From assembly GCF_001623075.1 (NCBI RefSeq), contig NZ_LMCF01000026.1, positions 1 to 64,000 on the forward strand: a stretch of 64,000 nucleotides of DNA, read 5' to 3'. The DNA comes from Pseudovibrio sp. Ad37 (GTDB lineage: Bacteria > Pseudomonadota > Alphaproteobacteria > Rhizobiales > Stappiaceae). Positions 43,226 through 51,926 of this stretch are shown in pieces. Each line of letters begins with the position of its first letter. The stretch's first letter is position 1. The notes under the pieces were generated by a model. The model was not told the DNA's origin. It worked only from the letters and a program-made list of their open reading frames with translations, and did no database searches. Both the position numbers and the translations under genes were made by a program.

Positions 43226-43588
43226 TCAGTCAGAAATACTAGCCACAACACTTACGAACCAGAGCCCCAGAGCGACAACCATCGCCCGCTTGGAATACTC
43301 ATGATAGGCGGTGCGTAGCGCGTCGCTTTGCATTCTGTTTGGGTCTTGCCCGCTGCTGTCCTGTCCCTTGATCAAGGCCCACGCATCATCGCCGTCATGC
43401 TTACCGTTTGGCATAATCCAAGCTTTGTAAACAAGAACAGCACTCAGAGTGATTGCAAGCATAGCGCCTGTACGGAAAGAACTGGCCGGATCAAAACTGA
43501 GCGCTGCCATAATAAGGAGCACGCCGAGGCAATAAAATCCGCAGATACGAGCAACACTGGCACGGGCAGCACGTTGTAAAGCGTCCAT
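43226..43588 (-). CDS. Hypothetical membrane protein
   Basis: 120 residues with three hydrophobic helices (ICGFYCLGVLLIMAALSF, TGAMLAITLSAVLVYKAWI, AMVVALGLWFVSVVASI) and a polar loop containing DDAWALIKGQD. It resembles small conserved alphaproteobacterial membrane proteins but I cannot name a family. ATG 43588 lies after AGGAGAAACC, a good ribosome site. Convergent with yjbQ. Confidence 0.75.
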   Translation of the reverse strand: MDALQRAARASVARICGFYCLGVLLIMAALSFDPASSFRTGAMLAITLSAVLVYKAWIMPNGKHDGDDAWALIKGQDSSGQDPNRMQSDALRTAYHEYSKRAMVVALGLWFVSVVASISD

Positions 43589-43735
43589 AGGTTTCTCCTA
43601 GGCTTCTATTGGAGATAAACTATAGACGCAGCTCTATTGAATTCGACTTAGCGGAAGTTGTAAATTTGAATCGGCGTAAATGGAGTGCAAACGACGGTCA
43701 GTGTTTGTAAGAGTTTACTTACAACTTTCTGAAAA

Positions 43736-45448
43736 TTACGTCTTAATCTCTATGAGTTCTTCTGGTTCATCCTTGTCAGAAGTGTCAGGTAGATCTATCG
43801 AGAGGTCTCGTTCGCCTGGTTGCTCCAATAAACTTGCCAGATAGAAATGACGCTCATCCTCGGAAAAAGTAACGTACGAAAGTGAAATTCCGACGGCAAA
43901 CCCAAGGAACACACCGAGCAGCCCGCCCATTTCCGCAGGAAACCCAAACCAGAAACCGGTAGAGCCACTGGTCACCGCAACAGCGTAAAACAAGGTCGCT
44001 AAGCTGCCTGCAAGCATTGTGCTGTAAGCCGCAGTTGCGTGAAACCTGCTCCACCAGCATGAAAGTACAAGTACAGGAAAGAATGCAGCTGCTGCAAGGG
44101 AGAGCGACAATGTCAGCATGTCCAGAAACAACAAGCTCTCGCTATAGGCCAGGTACGTGACAAAGGCACAAATCAGCAGCACCACAACACGTGCCAGCAC
44201 GATCTTCTGGTTGAGTGAAGCACGCGGCAGCACCAAAGCTTCAATGAGATCTCGCGAAACGCTTGTTGAAAGTGCCATTAAGAGGGCCGAACTTGCCGCA
44301 AGTGCTGCTGCAACAATCCCGGACCTGATCAGCGCGGCAATGAGACCGCTTTGATGACCTTGATCCAATGCGTTCGGCCCAAGCAAACTCTGAAGCCGCT
44401 CATCTGCCAGCAACAGGAAATAAGCCGAACCAACGACCATCAGGAGTAAAAGGAAGGAAAGAGAATACCCGGCTGCACGACGAGAAGACGACGAACTCCC
44501 AGTACCCAAAAATTTGCTGAGAAGGTGGGGAAGGCTAGCCATGCCAATGGCAAAGAAAAGAGCTGTTCCAATCAACGGCCAGAGCCCACCAGCATATGGA
44601 CCTTGCATTAAGAACCAACCGATACTGGTATTCTCAAGATCAATGATTGCAGTGAGTTGCTCTGTGAGCGAGGTGCTGACAACGCTGGTGAAACCGGCAT
44701 TTTCAGAGATCATAGGTGATGTCAGCTGGTCTAACCCAAGCAAGACGACTGGAGAAAGACAGGCAAACACCATCAGCACGCCTTGCAGAGCCTGGGTCCA
44801 CACAGCACTGCTGACACCGCCAAGCACAACAGAAATGAGCAACACGATAGAAAAGAGCAGAATACCCGTTGTCGAGGTCGCGCTGAGAGATGTTGCCAGT
44901 ACCTGACCGCCAATCAACATCTCGGTGCATAGGAAAGGAATGCCAACAAGAATAACCAATCCGCTGGCAATCAACCGAACCAAATTACTCTGCAAACGGA
45001 CACCCAAAAACTCAGGAATCGTCGCTGAACCAAATTTCCGGAGAGGGGAGGCAAATAGCACTGCACACAAGACAAGACTGCTCACCCATCCCAAAACAAT
45101 TGGGAAACTGATGTATTCTGGCAGGAAAATGACAGAGAGAAACAGCGGAAAGAAGCTGCCGCCAACAAAGCATGCAGCCAAGGTCACACCTGTCAAACCA
45201 GCAGGCACGCTCTTACCGCCCCAATGATACTCGGAGAGCTTCATGGTCCGTGCCAGAACGCCCACCATGGCGAATACCAGCAATGGCAGCAAAGCCATCA
45301 ACGCTTCGATGAGCACGACAACAACACCGGCTTTCTCCATAACGGCAAGTAAGCCAGTCAGCAAAAAGAGTGCGAGCGTAAACAGAGAAAGCGCTAGTGG
45401 AAGGCCTTTGTATTGCGAAGGATGAGGATCGAGACTGGAGAGTGTCAT
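43736..45448 (-). CDS. Sodium:solute symporter, ActP/acetate-type
   Basis: Thirteen-helix SSS-family transporter of 570 residues. It has GGKSVPAGLTGVTLAACFVGG (first SSS core), IPEFLGVRL, SAVWTQALQGVLMVF and MASLPHLLSKFLGTG (the SSS signature near TM8-9). The start overlaps by 4 bases with the DUF4212 gene, forming a two-subunit pair. Proteins of this pair transport short carboxylates such as acetate or propionate; acetate is inferred from the neighbouring CrbS/CrbR-like genes. Confidence 0.9.
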   Translation of the reverse strand: MTLSSLDPHPSQYKGLPLALSLFTLALFLLTGLLAVMEKAGVVVVLIEALMALLPLLVFAMVGVLARTMKLSEYHWGGKSVPAGLTGVTLAACFVGGSFFPLFLSVIFLPEYISFPIVLGWVSSLVLCAVLFASPLRKFGSATIPEFLGVRLQSNLVRLIASGLVILVGIPFLCTEMLIGGQVLATSLSATSTTGILLFSIVLLISVVLGGVSSAVWTQALQGVLMVFACLSPVVLLGLDQLTSPMISENAGFTSVVSTSLTEQLTAIIDLENTSIGWFLMQGPYAGGLWPLIGTALFFAIGMASLPHLLSKFLGTGSSSSSRRAAGYSLSFLLLLMVVGSAYFLLLADERLQSLLGPNALDQGHQSGLIAALIRSGIVAAALAASSALLMALSTSVSRDLIEALVLPRASLNQKIVLARVVVLLICAFVTYLAYSESLLFLDMLTLSLSLAAAAFFPVLVLSCWWSRFHATAAYSTMLAGSLATLFYAVAVTSGSTGFWFGFPAEMGGLLGVFLGFAVGISLSYVTFSEDERHFYLASLLEQPGERDLSIDLPDTSDKDEPEELIEIKT

Positions 45449-45747
45449 GATGAGCTCCCCCGTCGCTGAGATGAACCAGTGCTGCCTTCATCAAGCCTGT
45501 CCTGTGCACCGCAAAACCATGAGATCAGGATACTGGCGACGAAAAACAGGAGGCATCCCCACACATAACTGTTTGACAGAGAACCGAAAAGCCCACTCAA
45601 TCCATTTTGAGGGGCATTGGGATCAGAGCCGGGTGCTCCATAAAAGACAGCGACGCCAAAGAAGATGAGCCAGAGAATGAGCGTTGCAGCCATGAGCGCA
45701 CGTGTTTTGGTCCAGTAGGCGACTCTATTTGGTGTACGCACTCCCAC
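45445..45747 (-). CDS. DUF4212 small symporter subunit
   Basis: 100 residues with two transmembrane helices (LMAATLILWLIFFGVAVFYGA and YVWGCLLFFVASILISWFCGA), and YWTKTRAL at the N-terminus as expected of DUF4212 proteins, which are encoded in front of acetate-type SSS permeases and act as their small subunit. The ATGA overlap with the symporter gene supports a complex. Confidence 0.88.
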   Translation of the reverse strand: MGVRTPNRVAYWTKTRALMAATLILWLIFFGVAVFYGAPGSDPNAPQNGLSGLFGSLSNSYVWGCLLFFVASILISWFCGAQDRLDEGSTGSSQRRGSSS

Positions 45748-46229
45748 CTCCAGTAATGATTACCCAACGTATACATACTCTACAGTCCCCTAAGCGAACC
45801 GCTAGACTAAAATTCTACTACCTAATACTAATCCCCAATCCTCGAAGTGCCCAAAACAGAAAAACGCCCGATTTAGGTAGCCCATACTTTGGGAGCAACT
45901 CTTGAGTTCTCTGCATGCCTTCTTGCAATATCTTAATGATTACTGACGGTTTTGTGGTAAAAGTACGTGAGATGAGTGAAAACAATCAACTTCATGCTTG
46001 CCAGCACCTCCCTGTTTCGCATAATGCTTTTGTATAGGGGGATGCGACCGGTTGAAACTCCGCGGAGTTCTAAGGTTGTAAAATATCTATCGTGGCGTTT
46101 TGGGAGAGCTGCGAAATTCTCGTTTATGCTCCCGAGGCGTCGAAAACTGCAAATCTGATGATCTTATTTCGACGAGACGGATCGAAGATCATTGGAGGCA
46201 GTCCACGACAAGAAATGGAGGAGCACAGC
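45748..46229. other. Divergent promoter region between the symporter pair and the LuxR-type regulator
   Basis: About 480 bases with no convincing gene. It contains many TAC-starting heptamers of the kind bound by NarL/LuxR-type regulators (TACCCAA, TACCTAA, TACTAAT near 45755-45830) and CTACCTAA (45818-45825) repeated inverted as TTAGGTAG (45873-45880). This could be where the LuxR-type regulator acts on both sides. Confidence 0.4.
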
Positions 46230-46889
46230 GTGCACAACGCGGTCCACCGCTTTATTATCGCTGATGACCACCCGCTGTTCCGTGGTGCAATGCGTCAAAC
46301 AATCGAGAAACAGTTCGCATCGGTAAAGATTATCGAGGCTGGGAGCCTTGATGAAGTCACCGCTGCTCTCGATCGGGAGGAAGACGTAGACATGATCCTT
46401 CTGGATCTGTCCATGCCGGGCATGCGAGGGTTCTCTGGATTAATGTACTTGCGTGCTCAATATGTGGGTGTGCCAATTGTTGTCGTTTCCGGAACAGAAG
46501 ATCCGACTACAATTCGCAGTGCCATTGAGTTTGGCGCGTCCGGGTATATTCCAAAGTCACTTGGTATTGATGTCATTCAGGATGGTGTTTCAGTAGTTCT
46601 GGAGGGAGGCGTTTGGATTCCACCAGACATTGACCTGAACACCGTTGATGAAGCAACCAAAATGGCTCAGCGTCTCGCGTCTTTAACACCGCAGCAAGTG
46701 CGTGTGTTGATGATGCTTTCGCAAGGTTTGCTGAATAAGCAGATCGCCTATGAGTTGTCTGTATCGGAAGCGACTGTAAAGGCGCACGTTTCTGCTATTT
46801 TGCAGAAGCTGGGCGTTGAAAGTCGGACACAGGCAGTCATTGCAGCGGCAAAAATCGAAGCTGGTCAGTGGCAAAGCATCGCTGGCTAG
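46230..46889 (+). CDS. LuxR-type response regulator (CrbR-like)
   Basis: 219-residue two-domain regulator. The receiver has IADDHPLFRGAM, the phospho-acceptor Asp in ILLDLSMPGM, and VVSGTED and PKS near its end; the C-terminal LuxR helix-turn-helix is LTPQQVRVLMMLSQGLLNKQIAYELSVSEATVKAHVSAIL. GTG 46230 follows GGAGGAG at perfect spacing; an ATG at 46215 is in frame. The partner is the adjacent SSS-type hybrid kinase, convergent across a shared terminator. In Vibrio the equivalent pair controls acetyl-CoA synthetase (acetate switch). Confidence 0.9.
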   Translation: MHNAVHRFIIADDHPLFRGAMRQTIEKQFASVKIIEAGSLDEVTAALDREEDVDMILLDLSMPGMRGFSGLMYLRAQYVGVPIVVVSGTEDPTTIRSAIEFGASGYIPKSLGIDVIQDGVSVVLEGGVWIPPDIDLNTVDEATKMAQRLASLTPQQVRVLMMLSQGLLNKQIAYELSVSEATVKAHVSAILQKLGVESRTQAVIAAAKIEAGQWQSIAG

Positions 46890-46917
46890 GCATTCTTCGA
46901 GATGATCTACGAAAAAA

Positions 46918-46941
46918 GGCGCTCTTTGGAGCGCCTTTTTT
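46918..46941. terminator. Rho-independent terminator, two-way
   Basis: GGCGCTC-TTTG-GAGCGCC with six A before and six T after, between the convergent regulator and kinase genes. Confidence 0.92.
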
Positions 46942-46974
46942 GTTGGCAATGCCAAATAAATGTCTCCTGAAAGA

Positions 46975-49900
46975 TCACGTATCCCCAAAAGCTGCCTTAC
47001 AACGCATCAGATGTGCTCTGAGCACAGCTGGCTTCAGTGGTTTATGGATCATCTCCATATCTTTATCAAAGGCCTCTGCTCGAACCTCAGCTGTTCGGTC
47101 TGCAGTAATAAGCATAGCAGGGAAGTGTACGCCAAACTTCCAGCGCAGGTGCACAACGGCTTCAATGCCAGTCCCCTGATCCAGATGGTAATCTGCCAGA
47201 ATGATGTCTGGTTGTGTCTTGCTGGCATAGATTGCCTTGGCAGCATCCTGCGCATTTGGAGCCGTCAGCACGTTACATTTCCATGTACGCAACAAAGACT
47301 CCATGCCCTCCAGAATCTGCGGTTCATTATCGATAGCCAGCACATTGAGACCAGCCAGTTGACTGACGATAGCACTAGGCTGAGCTTGTTTTGCAGCAAC
47401 CGGTACACTCATGGCTTCTTTAATGGCAAGAGAGAAGCGAGAGCCTTTCCCATCCTGAGACTTGAGTGCCACGTTAAGCGCCAACACCTTACTAATGCGT
47501 TCCACGATAGAAAGGCCCAGCCCAAGCCCGGAGGCGATGCGTGCGCCATCATCAAGGCGGCGGAATTCCTTGAAAATCAGCTCCTGCTGCTTTTCTGGAA
47601 TGCCGATCCCGCTATCGTAGATCTCAATATTCGCCATGTTGTTCTTCGTCTTGCGAACACCAACTACGACGCCACCTTTTGTGGTGTACTTCAGCCCATT
47701 TGAAATGAGGTTCTGCAGCAAACGCCGCAAAAGACGTCGATCTGAGCGCACGCAAACATCAGTGCTGCGGATTGTGAGCTTGAGCCCTTTTTCCTTAGCA
47801 ATTGGAGTAAACTCTACGCGTAATGGATTGAGAATATCATCAAGGCGGAATGTCGAAATCTCTGCCTTGAACGCTCGGGTATCCAGACGGGAAATATCGA
47901 GTACGGCACCAATGATCTCTTCCACAGACTCCAGCGATGCTTCGATATTGCTAACCAGTTTGCGGTCTTCCGGGTCTCCGTCCATGAAACGGTCGGTCAG
48001 GGTAGAGGAGTAAAGTCGCGCTGCATTCAACGGCTGCAAAATGTCATGGCTTGCAGCAGCCAGGAACCGCGTTTTGTCCTGATAAGCCAGCTCTGCTGTC
48101 TTCTTGGCAGCCTCGAGCTGCTCATTCACCTTCGTCAGCTCTTCGGTCCGATCACGAACACGCTGCTCCAAATTCTCATTGGCGCGGGCAAGAGCTTCCT
48201 CTGCAAAAACACGCTCAGTAATATCGGTGTAACTGGTAACCAGGCCACCATAAGGCATTGGGCTGGTACGCACTTCCAACACTGTTCCGGTGCTGACCAG
48301 ATGCTCCTGATAGGTCTCTTGGCGATTGATGAAATTGTGCATGCGCAGACCGACAATCTCGTCCACGTCGCCATCACCAAACTCGCCTGCTTCTGCAATA
48401 TGGCGGATCATCTCCTCAAGCGAAGTGCCAACTTGTCCAAACTTGGCCGGCAACATAAGCATTTCGCGATACTGCCGGTTCCAGCAGATCAGACGCAGAT
48501 CCTTGTCATAAACGGAGATACCCTGCCGCACTTGGTCCAGCGCGATCTGCAAAAGGTCGCGGTTATATTGGATGGCCTCGGTCGCATCATCCAGCAGTTT
48601 GATGGCTTCCTGAGTGCCCGGGTCCCGCCGTTTGAGGAGAAGAGAAAGCACCAGTCGTGCGGATGCTGATCCGATTGCACTGGCAAGCAGTTGCTCGGAA
48701 AAACGCAGGATCACGGCATCGGCTTCTTCACTGCTGTCAATCGTGATGCGATGCTCCGCAGCATAAGTATCAAAGGAGCGTTGTGTCCGCTCTTCTCCAA
48801 CATAACGAGAAATCGTTGCTTGTAGATCTCCGATCGTCACTGTTGTTCGCAGCTTCCGCAGGGCAGGGGCCTGTGCAATCCCAGTGGGCACAAAGGTGTT
48901 GGCCTGAATGCGCTCAATCGCAGTTGGTTGGCGCGTGAGTGAGAAGACCACGAAAAACAGCAGTCCCGACAAAAGGCTCCAGAGCACACCGTGCACAAAC
49001 GGGTCCATATCAAGATACAGCAGTGCTTCAGGCTTCAGGAACTCTATGCCGAACGGGCCGTTACTAAGGATGTTTGAGCCAAAGATACTCTCCCGCGCAA
49101 AGACTGGAAGCAGCAGAGTGTAGAACCAGACTGCAAATCCAGCTGTCATACTGGCAACCGCGCCGCGCGCCGTCGCTCTGCGCCAGATTAAGCCGCCGAT
49201 AAAGGCAGGAGCGAACTGCGCAATTGCTGCAAAAGAGAGAAGGCCGATGCTCGAAAGAGCCGCGCTATCACCCGCAACGCGGTAGTAGACATAACTTCCC
49301 AGAATGACGAGGAAGATCGACATGCGCCGAATGCCCAGCACCAATTGGCTCATGTCTTCGCCTGAAGTCGAAATGATCTCGTCCTCACTACGCCGGCGCA
49401 GAATAATCGGCATCACCAGATCATTGGAAACCATGATGGAAAGTGCAACGGTGGTCACAATCACCATGGCAGTTGCTGCAGAAAGACCACCAATAAACAC
49501 CAGCAGGGTCAACCAGTCAGCATCATAAGCACGAGGCAGCGCCAGCACGAACATGTCCGGGTCGACCGTGTTGCCCAAAATGGTCATACCTGCAAGAGCA
49601 ATGGGCACGACGAATAGATTAATGGCGATCAGGTAACTTGGAAACAACCATGTCGCCCGTTTCAACTCAGCTTCACTGTTGTATTCCGTCACAGTCACAT
49701 GGAACTGGCGCGGCAGAAGCACAATCGAGAATAAAGACAGGAGGGTGATAACCGCCCACTTGCTGGCATTGATATTCGTGAACAGGTCCTGTGAGCTGTT
49801 GGTGTTGGCAAATGAAGCGTGCAGGAGATCCCATGGCCCATCAAACAGCATGAAGGTAACCCAAATGCCGATCGCGAGAAAAGCAACGAGCTTAACAACG

Positions 49901-50508
49901 GCTTCAGTCGCGATGGACAGCATCAAGCCTTCTTGGTGCTCTGTCGCATCAATATGACGGGTGCCGAATAACCATGTAAACACGGCCATGAAAATGGCGA
50001 TCATCAGTGTCTCATCACCGAAGATCGAAATCTCTGCATCATCAAGCGACAATAAGGGATGCAGCACAATCGTACCGACAGACAGATCCAGTGCCTTCAG
50101 TTGAAGCGCGATGTAAGGGATCATGCCGATAAAGGCGATCAACGTAACAATCGCACCAACCATAGGGTTTTTGCCATAGCGTGCAGCAATAAAGTCGGCA
50201 ACGGATGTAATCTTTTCTGCCTTCGCAAGTTGGATCACCCGCAGGATCAGCGGAAACCCAAAAGCGAACACAAGGATCGGTCCGAGGTAAATGGCAATAA
50301 ACTCGAAACCATTTCTCGAGGCAGATCCGACAGATCCAAAAAATGTCCATGATGTACAGTAAACGGAGAGTGAGAGGGCATAGATGAGTGGCCGCCCTCT
50401 TGTCTTCTTAACGCGGTTCTTGGCGACTTTGTCACCGTAACTCGCGATAACAAATAAGAGCAGTATATATGCCAAAGCGACAAGGACTACGATCCAACCT
50501 TGAAGCAT
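46975..50508 (-). CDS. Hybrid sensor histidine kinase with SSS transporter domain (CrbS-like)
   Basis: Membrane sensor of 1177 residues. Residues 1-500 are a sodium:solute symporter-type region with 12-13 helices (ITSVADFIAARYGKNP and IAQFAPAFIGGLIWRRAT); about 650-770 a PAS domain; the phospho-acceptor His is in ASHDILQPLNAARL at about 822; the ATPase has NLISNGLKYTTKGG and SGLGLGLSIVERIS; the C-terminal receiver has phospho-Asp in ILADYHLDQGTG at about 1104. The hybrid receiver fits the CrbS/CbrA-type. Start ATG 50508 has GGGGGAAG before it; 50541 and 50565 are alternatives. Likely senses uptake or presence of a carboxylate and signals to the LuxR-type regulator. Confidence 0.92.
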   Translation of the reverse strand: MLQGWIVVLVALAYILLLFVIASYGDKVAKNRVKKTRGRPLIYALSLSVYCTSWTFFGSVGSASRNGFEFIAIYLGPILVFAFGFPLILRVIQLAKAEKITSVADFIAARYGKNPMVGAIVTLIAFIGMIPYIALQLKALDLSVGTIVLHPLLSLDDAEISIFGDETLMIAIFMAVFTWLFGTRHIDATEHQEGLMLSIATEAVVKLVAFLAIGIWVTFMLFDGPWDLLHASFANTNSSQDLFTNINASKWAVITLLSLFSIVLLPRQFHVTVTEYNSEAELKRATWLFPSYLIAINLFVVPIALAGMTILGNTVDPDMFVLALPRAYDADWLTLLVFIGGLSAATAMVIVTTVALSIMVSNDLVMPIILRRRSEDEIISTSGEDMSQLVLGIRRMSIFLVILGSYVYYRVAGDSAALSSIGLLSFAAIAQFAPAFIGGLIWRRATARGAVASMTAGFAVWFYTLLLPVFARESIFGSNILSNGPFGIEFLKPEALLYLDMDPFVHGVLWSLLSGLLFFVVFSLTRQPTAIERIQANTFVPTGIAQAPALRKLRTTVTIGDLQATISRYVGEERTQRSFDTYAAEHRITIDSSEEADAVILRFSEQLLASAIGSASARLVLSLLLKRRDPGTQEAIKLLDDATEAIQYNRDLLQIALDQVRQGISVYDKDLRLICWNRQYREMLMLPAKFGQVGTSLEEMIRHIAEAGEFGDGDVDEIVGLRMHNFINRQETYQEHLVSTGTVLEVRTSPMPYGGLVTSYTDITERVFAEEALARANENLEQRVRDRTEELTKVNEQLEAAKKTAELAYQDKTRFLAAASHDILQPLNAARLYSSTLTDRFMDGDPEDRKLVSNIEASLESVEEIIGAVLDISRLDTRAFKAEISTFRLDDILNPLRVEFTPIAKEKGLKLTIRSTDVCVRSDRRLLRRLLQNLISNGLKYTTKGGVVVGVRKTKNNMANIEIYDSGIGIPEKQQELIFKEFRRLDDGARIASGLGLGLSIVERISKVLALNVALKSQDGKGSRFSLAIKEAMSVPVAAKQAQPSAIVSQLAGLNVLAIDNEPQILEGMESLLRTWKCNVLTAPNAQDAAKAIYASKTQPDIILADYHLDQGTGIEAVVHLRWKFGVHFPAMLITADRTAEVRAEAFDKDMEMIHKPLKPAVLRAHLMRCKAAFGDT

Positions 50509-50667
50509 GCTTCCCCCGCCGGACTGGTAGTCCGTTACTTCCATTAAGTGTTTTTTGTCTCTCAATGTTGCACAGTTGACCGATCTTTTATGAAAGGCAA
50601 GAGTTCAATACGAGTTATTGCGTCTTTGTAACTGTAGATTTTTCCGACCACGACGAAAGGCTATAAG

Positions 50668-51393
50668 TTGGGACAGCAGCGCAATTCCACCAAAGAGAAC
50701 CTGCTGGGTGCCTTTGAAAACATCGAGAATGTATCTCTCGACAGTCCAAGCTGGCTGAAGCGCATCTATGCTTTCTTCTTTTATAGATCTGACTTGGATA
50801 CCCTTGTTAAGCTGAAGGTGTATCTTGGGCGCAGTGCGGCGTATCTGACTTATAAAAATGTGCAGGAATATTCCCGCTCTCGGGCTGGAGTCCATTGGAA
50901 TGCATTGCTTGGCGAGGAAGATTTTCAGCAGGCTCTGGAAGCCTCCCGCTGGAGCTCCTTCTCCATCACTGTTGAGCTCGTCGGCGAAATGGCTCTCATT
51001 GTGTTGCGGCAAAAAACGAGAATGGACCCGCAGGATCTTGCTGGCATGATCGGGCAACTGCTTAAGGAAATCCTGGTCGAACATCAGGACGCTTCCGTTT
51101 GTTCGGCGCAGGAATTGAATGCATTAGCTCAGAACATGTCAACCAAAATGCGCACGGATGCTTTAGTGCCAGCCCGCAGTGTTGTAGACATTGCGGCTAC
51201 ACAAGTCTCGAAGATCTTTTGTAGCTTACCGGTTCACAAACGCCTGCATGGTCATGATGAGCTGTTGCTTCTCAACGGATTGCGCTTGAACCTTTTGCAA
51301 CTGCAGCATGAGTTTTCAATACGTGCCAACTTCAAAGCACTTACAGAACTGGCACAAAACCATCAGACCCGATCTCCTGACCCCGATTTGTGA
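50668..51393 (+). CDS. Hypothetical protein
   Basis: 241 residues, soluble and largely helical, acid-base balanced, no transmembrane segment or signal. A central part (GRSAAYLTYKNVQEYSRSRAG) and a helical segment (LVGEMALIVLRQKTRMDPQDLAGMIGQLLKEIL) look conserved but match no family I can name. Begins at TTG 50668 after AAAGG. Divergent from the hybrid kinase, so it might share its promoter region. Confidence 0.65.
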   Translation: MGQQRNSTKENLLGAFENIENVSLDSPSWLKRIYAFFFYRSDLDTLVKLKVYLGRSAAYLTYKNVQEYSRSRAGVHWNALLGEEDFQQALEASRWSSFSITVELVGEMALIVLRQKTRMDPQDLAGMIGQLLKEILVEHQDASVCSAQELNALAQNMSTKMRTDALVPARSVVDIAATQVSKIFCSLPVHKRLHGHDELLLLNGLRLNLLQLQHEFSIRANFKALTELAQNHQTRSPDPDL

Positions 51394-51815
51394 GTGGCGA
51401 AATAAAATTTCAATTGCCGCACGCGACTCAAGGAGGAGACTTCAATACCGGACGAAAAGAGCCAGAAACGTTGTGCTTCGGTGGAAAACCTGGGCTCAGA
51501 GTATGATATATCCTGCGACATATACGCGCCGTATAGGTGAACACGCTTACTACTTTTGGTTTGCTCTACTTAGTCTTATTCCAAATTACGCAATGATTTT
51601 GCGTTGCGACCCGAAACTTGTAAAATAATATTATATATAAACTAACCTAAGGGTTCTCTGGGTTTTACAATAAGTAAATGCATTATCCAGCCGGGGATCA
51701 GCCTCGCTTTCAATGTCTTCACACTTCAAACTTACACGCTCAGGTTTAGAGAACGCTTGTCTCCTACATAATATATCAATGAATTAGCGGAAATTAATCG
51801 TTAAATCAGTCGCAG

Positions 51816-51834
51816 GCTAGGTGATTGACCTAGC
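51816..51834. promoter_or_regulatory. Palindrome upstream of fixL (distal)
   Basis: GCTAGGTGATTGACCTAGC, perfect 7-bp arms, 5-nt centre. Confidence 0.5.
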
Positions 51835-51890
51835 TCAGGCCATGGGATAGCTGATTAGTCAAAATACCCATCTGATACCCGTTTAGATAA

Positions 51891-51904
51891 GCGTACGGGT
51901 ACGC
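51891..51904. promoter_or_regulatory. Palindrome upstream of fixL (proximal)
   Basis: GCGTACGGGTACGC, 6-bp arms, 2-nt centre, 22 bases before the fixL start; it would block or tune initiation if bound. Confidence 0.5.
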
Positions 51905-51926
51905 CTACAACAACTAGGAAACTACT

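Larger units (their letters stand above)
51394..51926. other. fixLJ upstream region with several palindromes
   Basis: 533 bases without a convincing gene. It contains GCTAGGT-GATTG-ACCTAGC (51816-51834, 7-bp arms) and GCGTAC-GG-GTACGC (51891-51904, 6-bp arms), the latter only 22 bases before the fixL ATG. A plus-strand frame at 51308-51628 lacks features of a real gene. Confidence 0.6.

Noticed and set aside
45818-45880. CTACCTAA/TTAGGTAG inverted repeat as an operator
   Set aside because: Arms are 47 bases apart in an AT-rich region; kept only as a note in the promoter-region entry.
51308-51628. Plus-strand 106-codon frame after the hypothetical gene at 50668
   Set aside because: Starts inside the preceding gene, has basic random-looking composition and no ribosome site.
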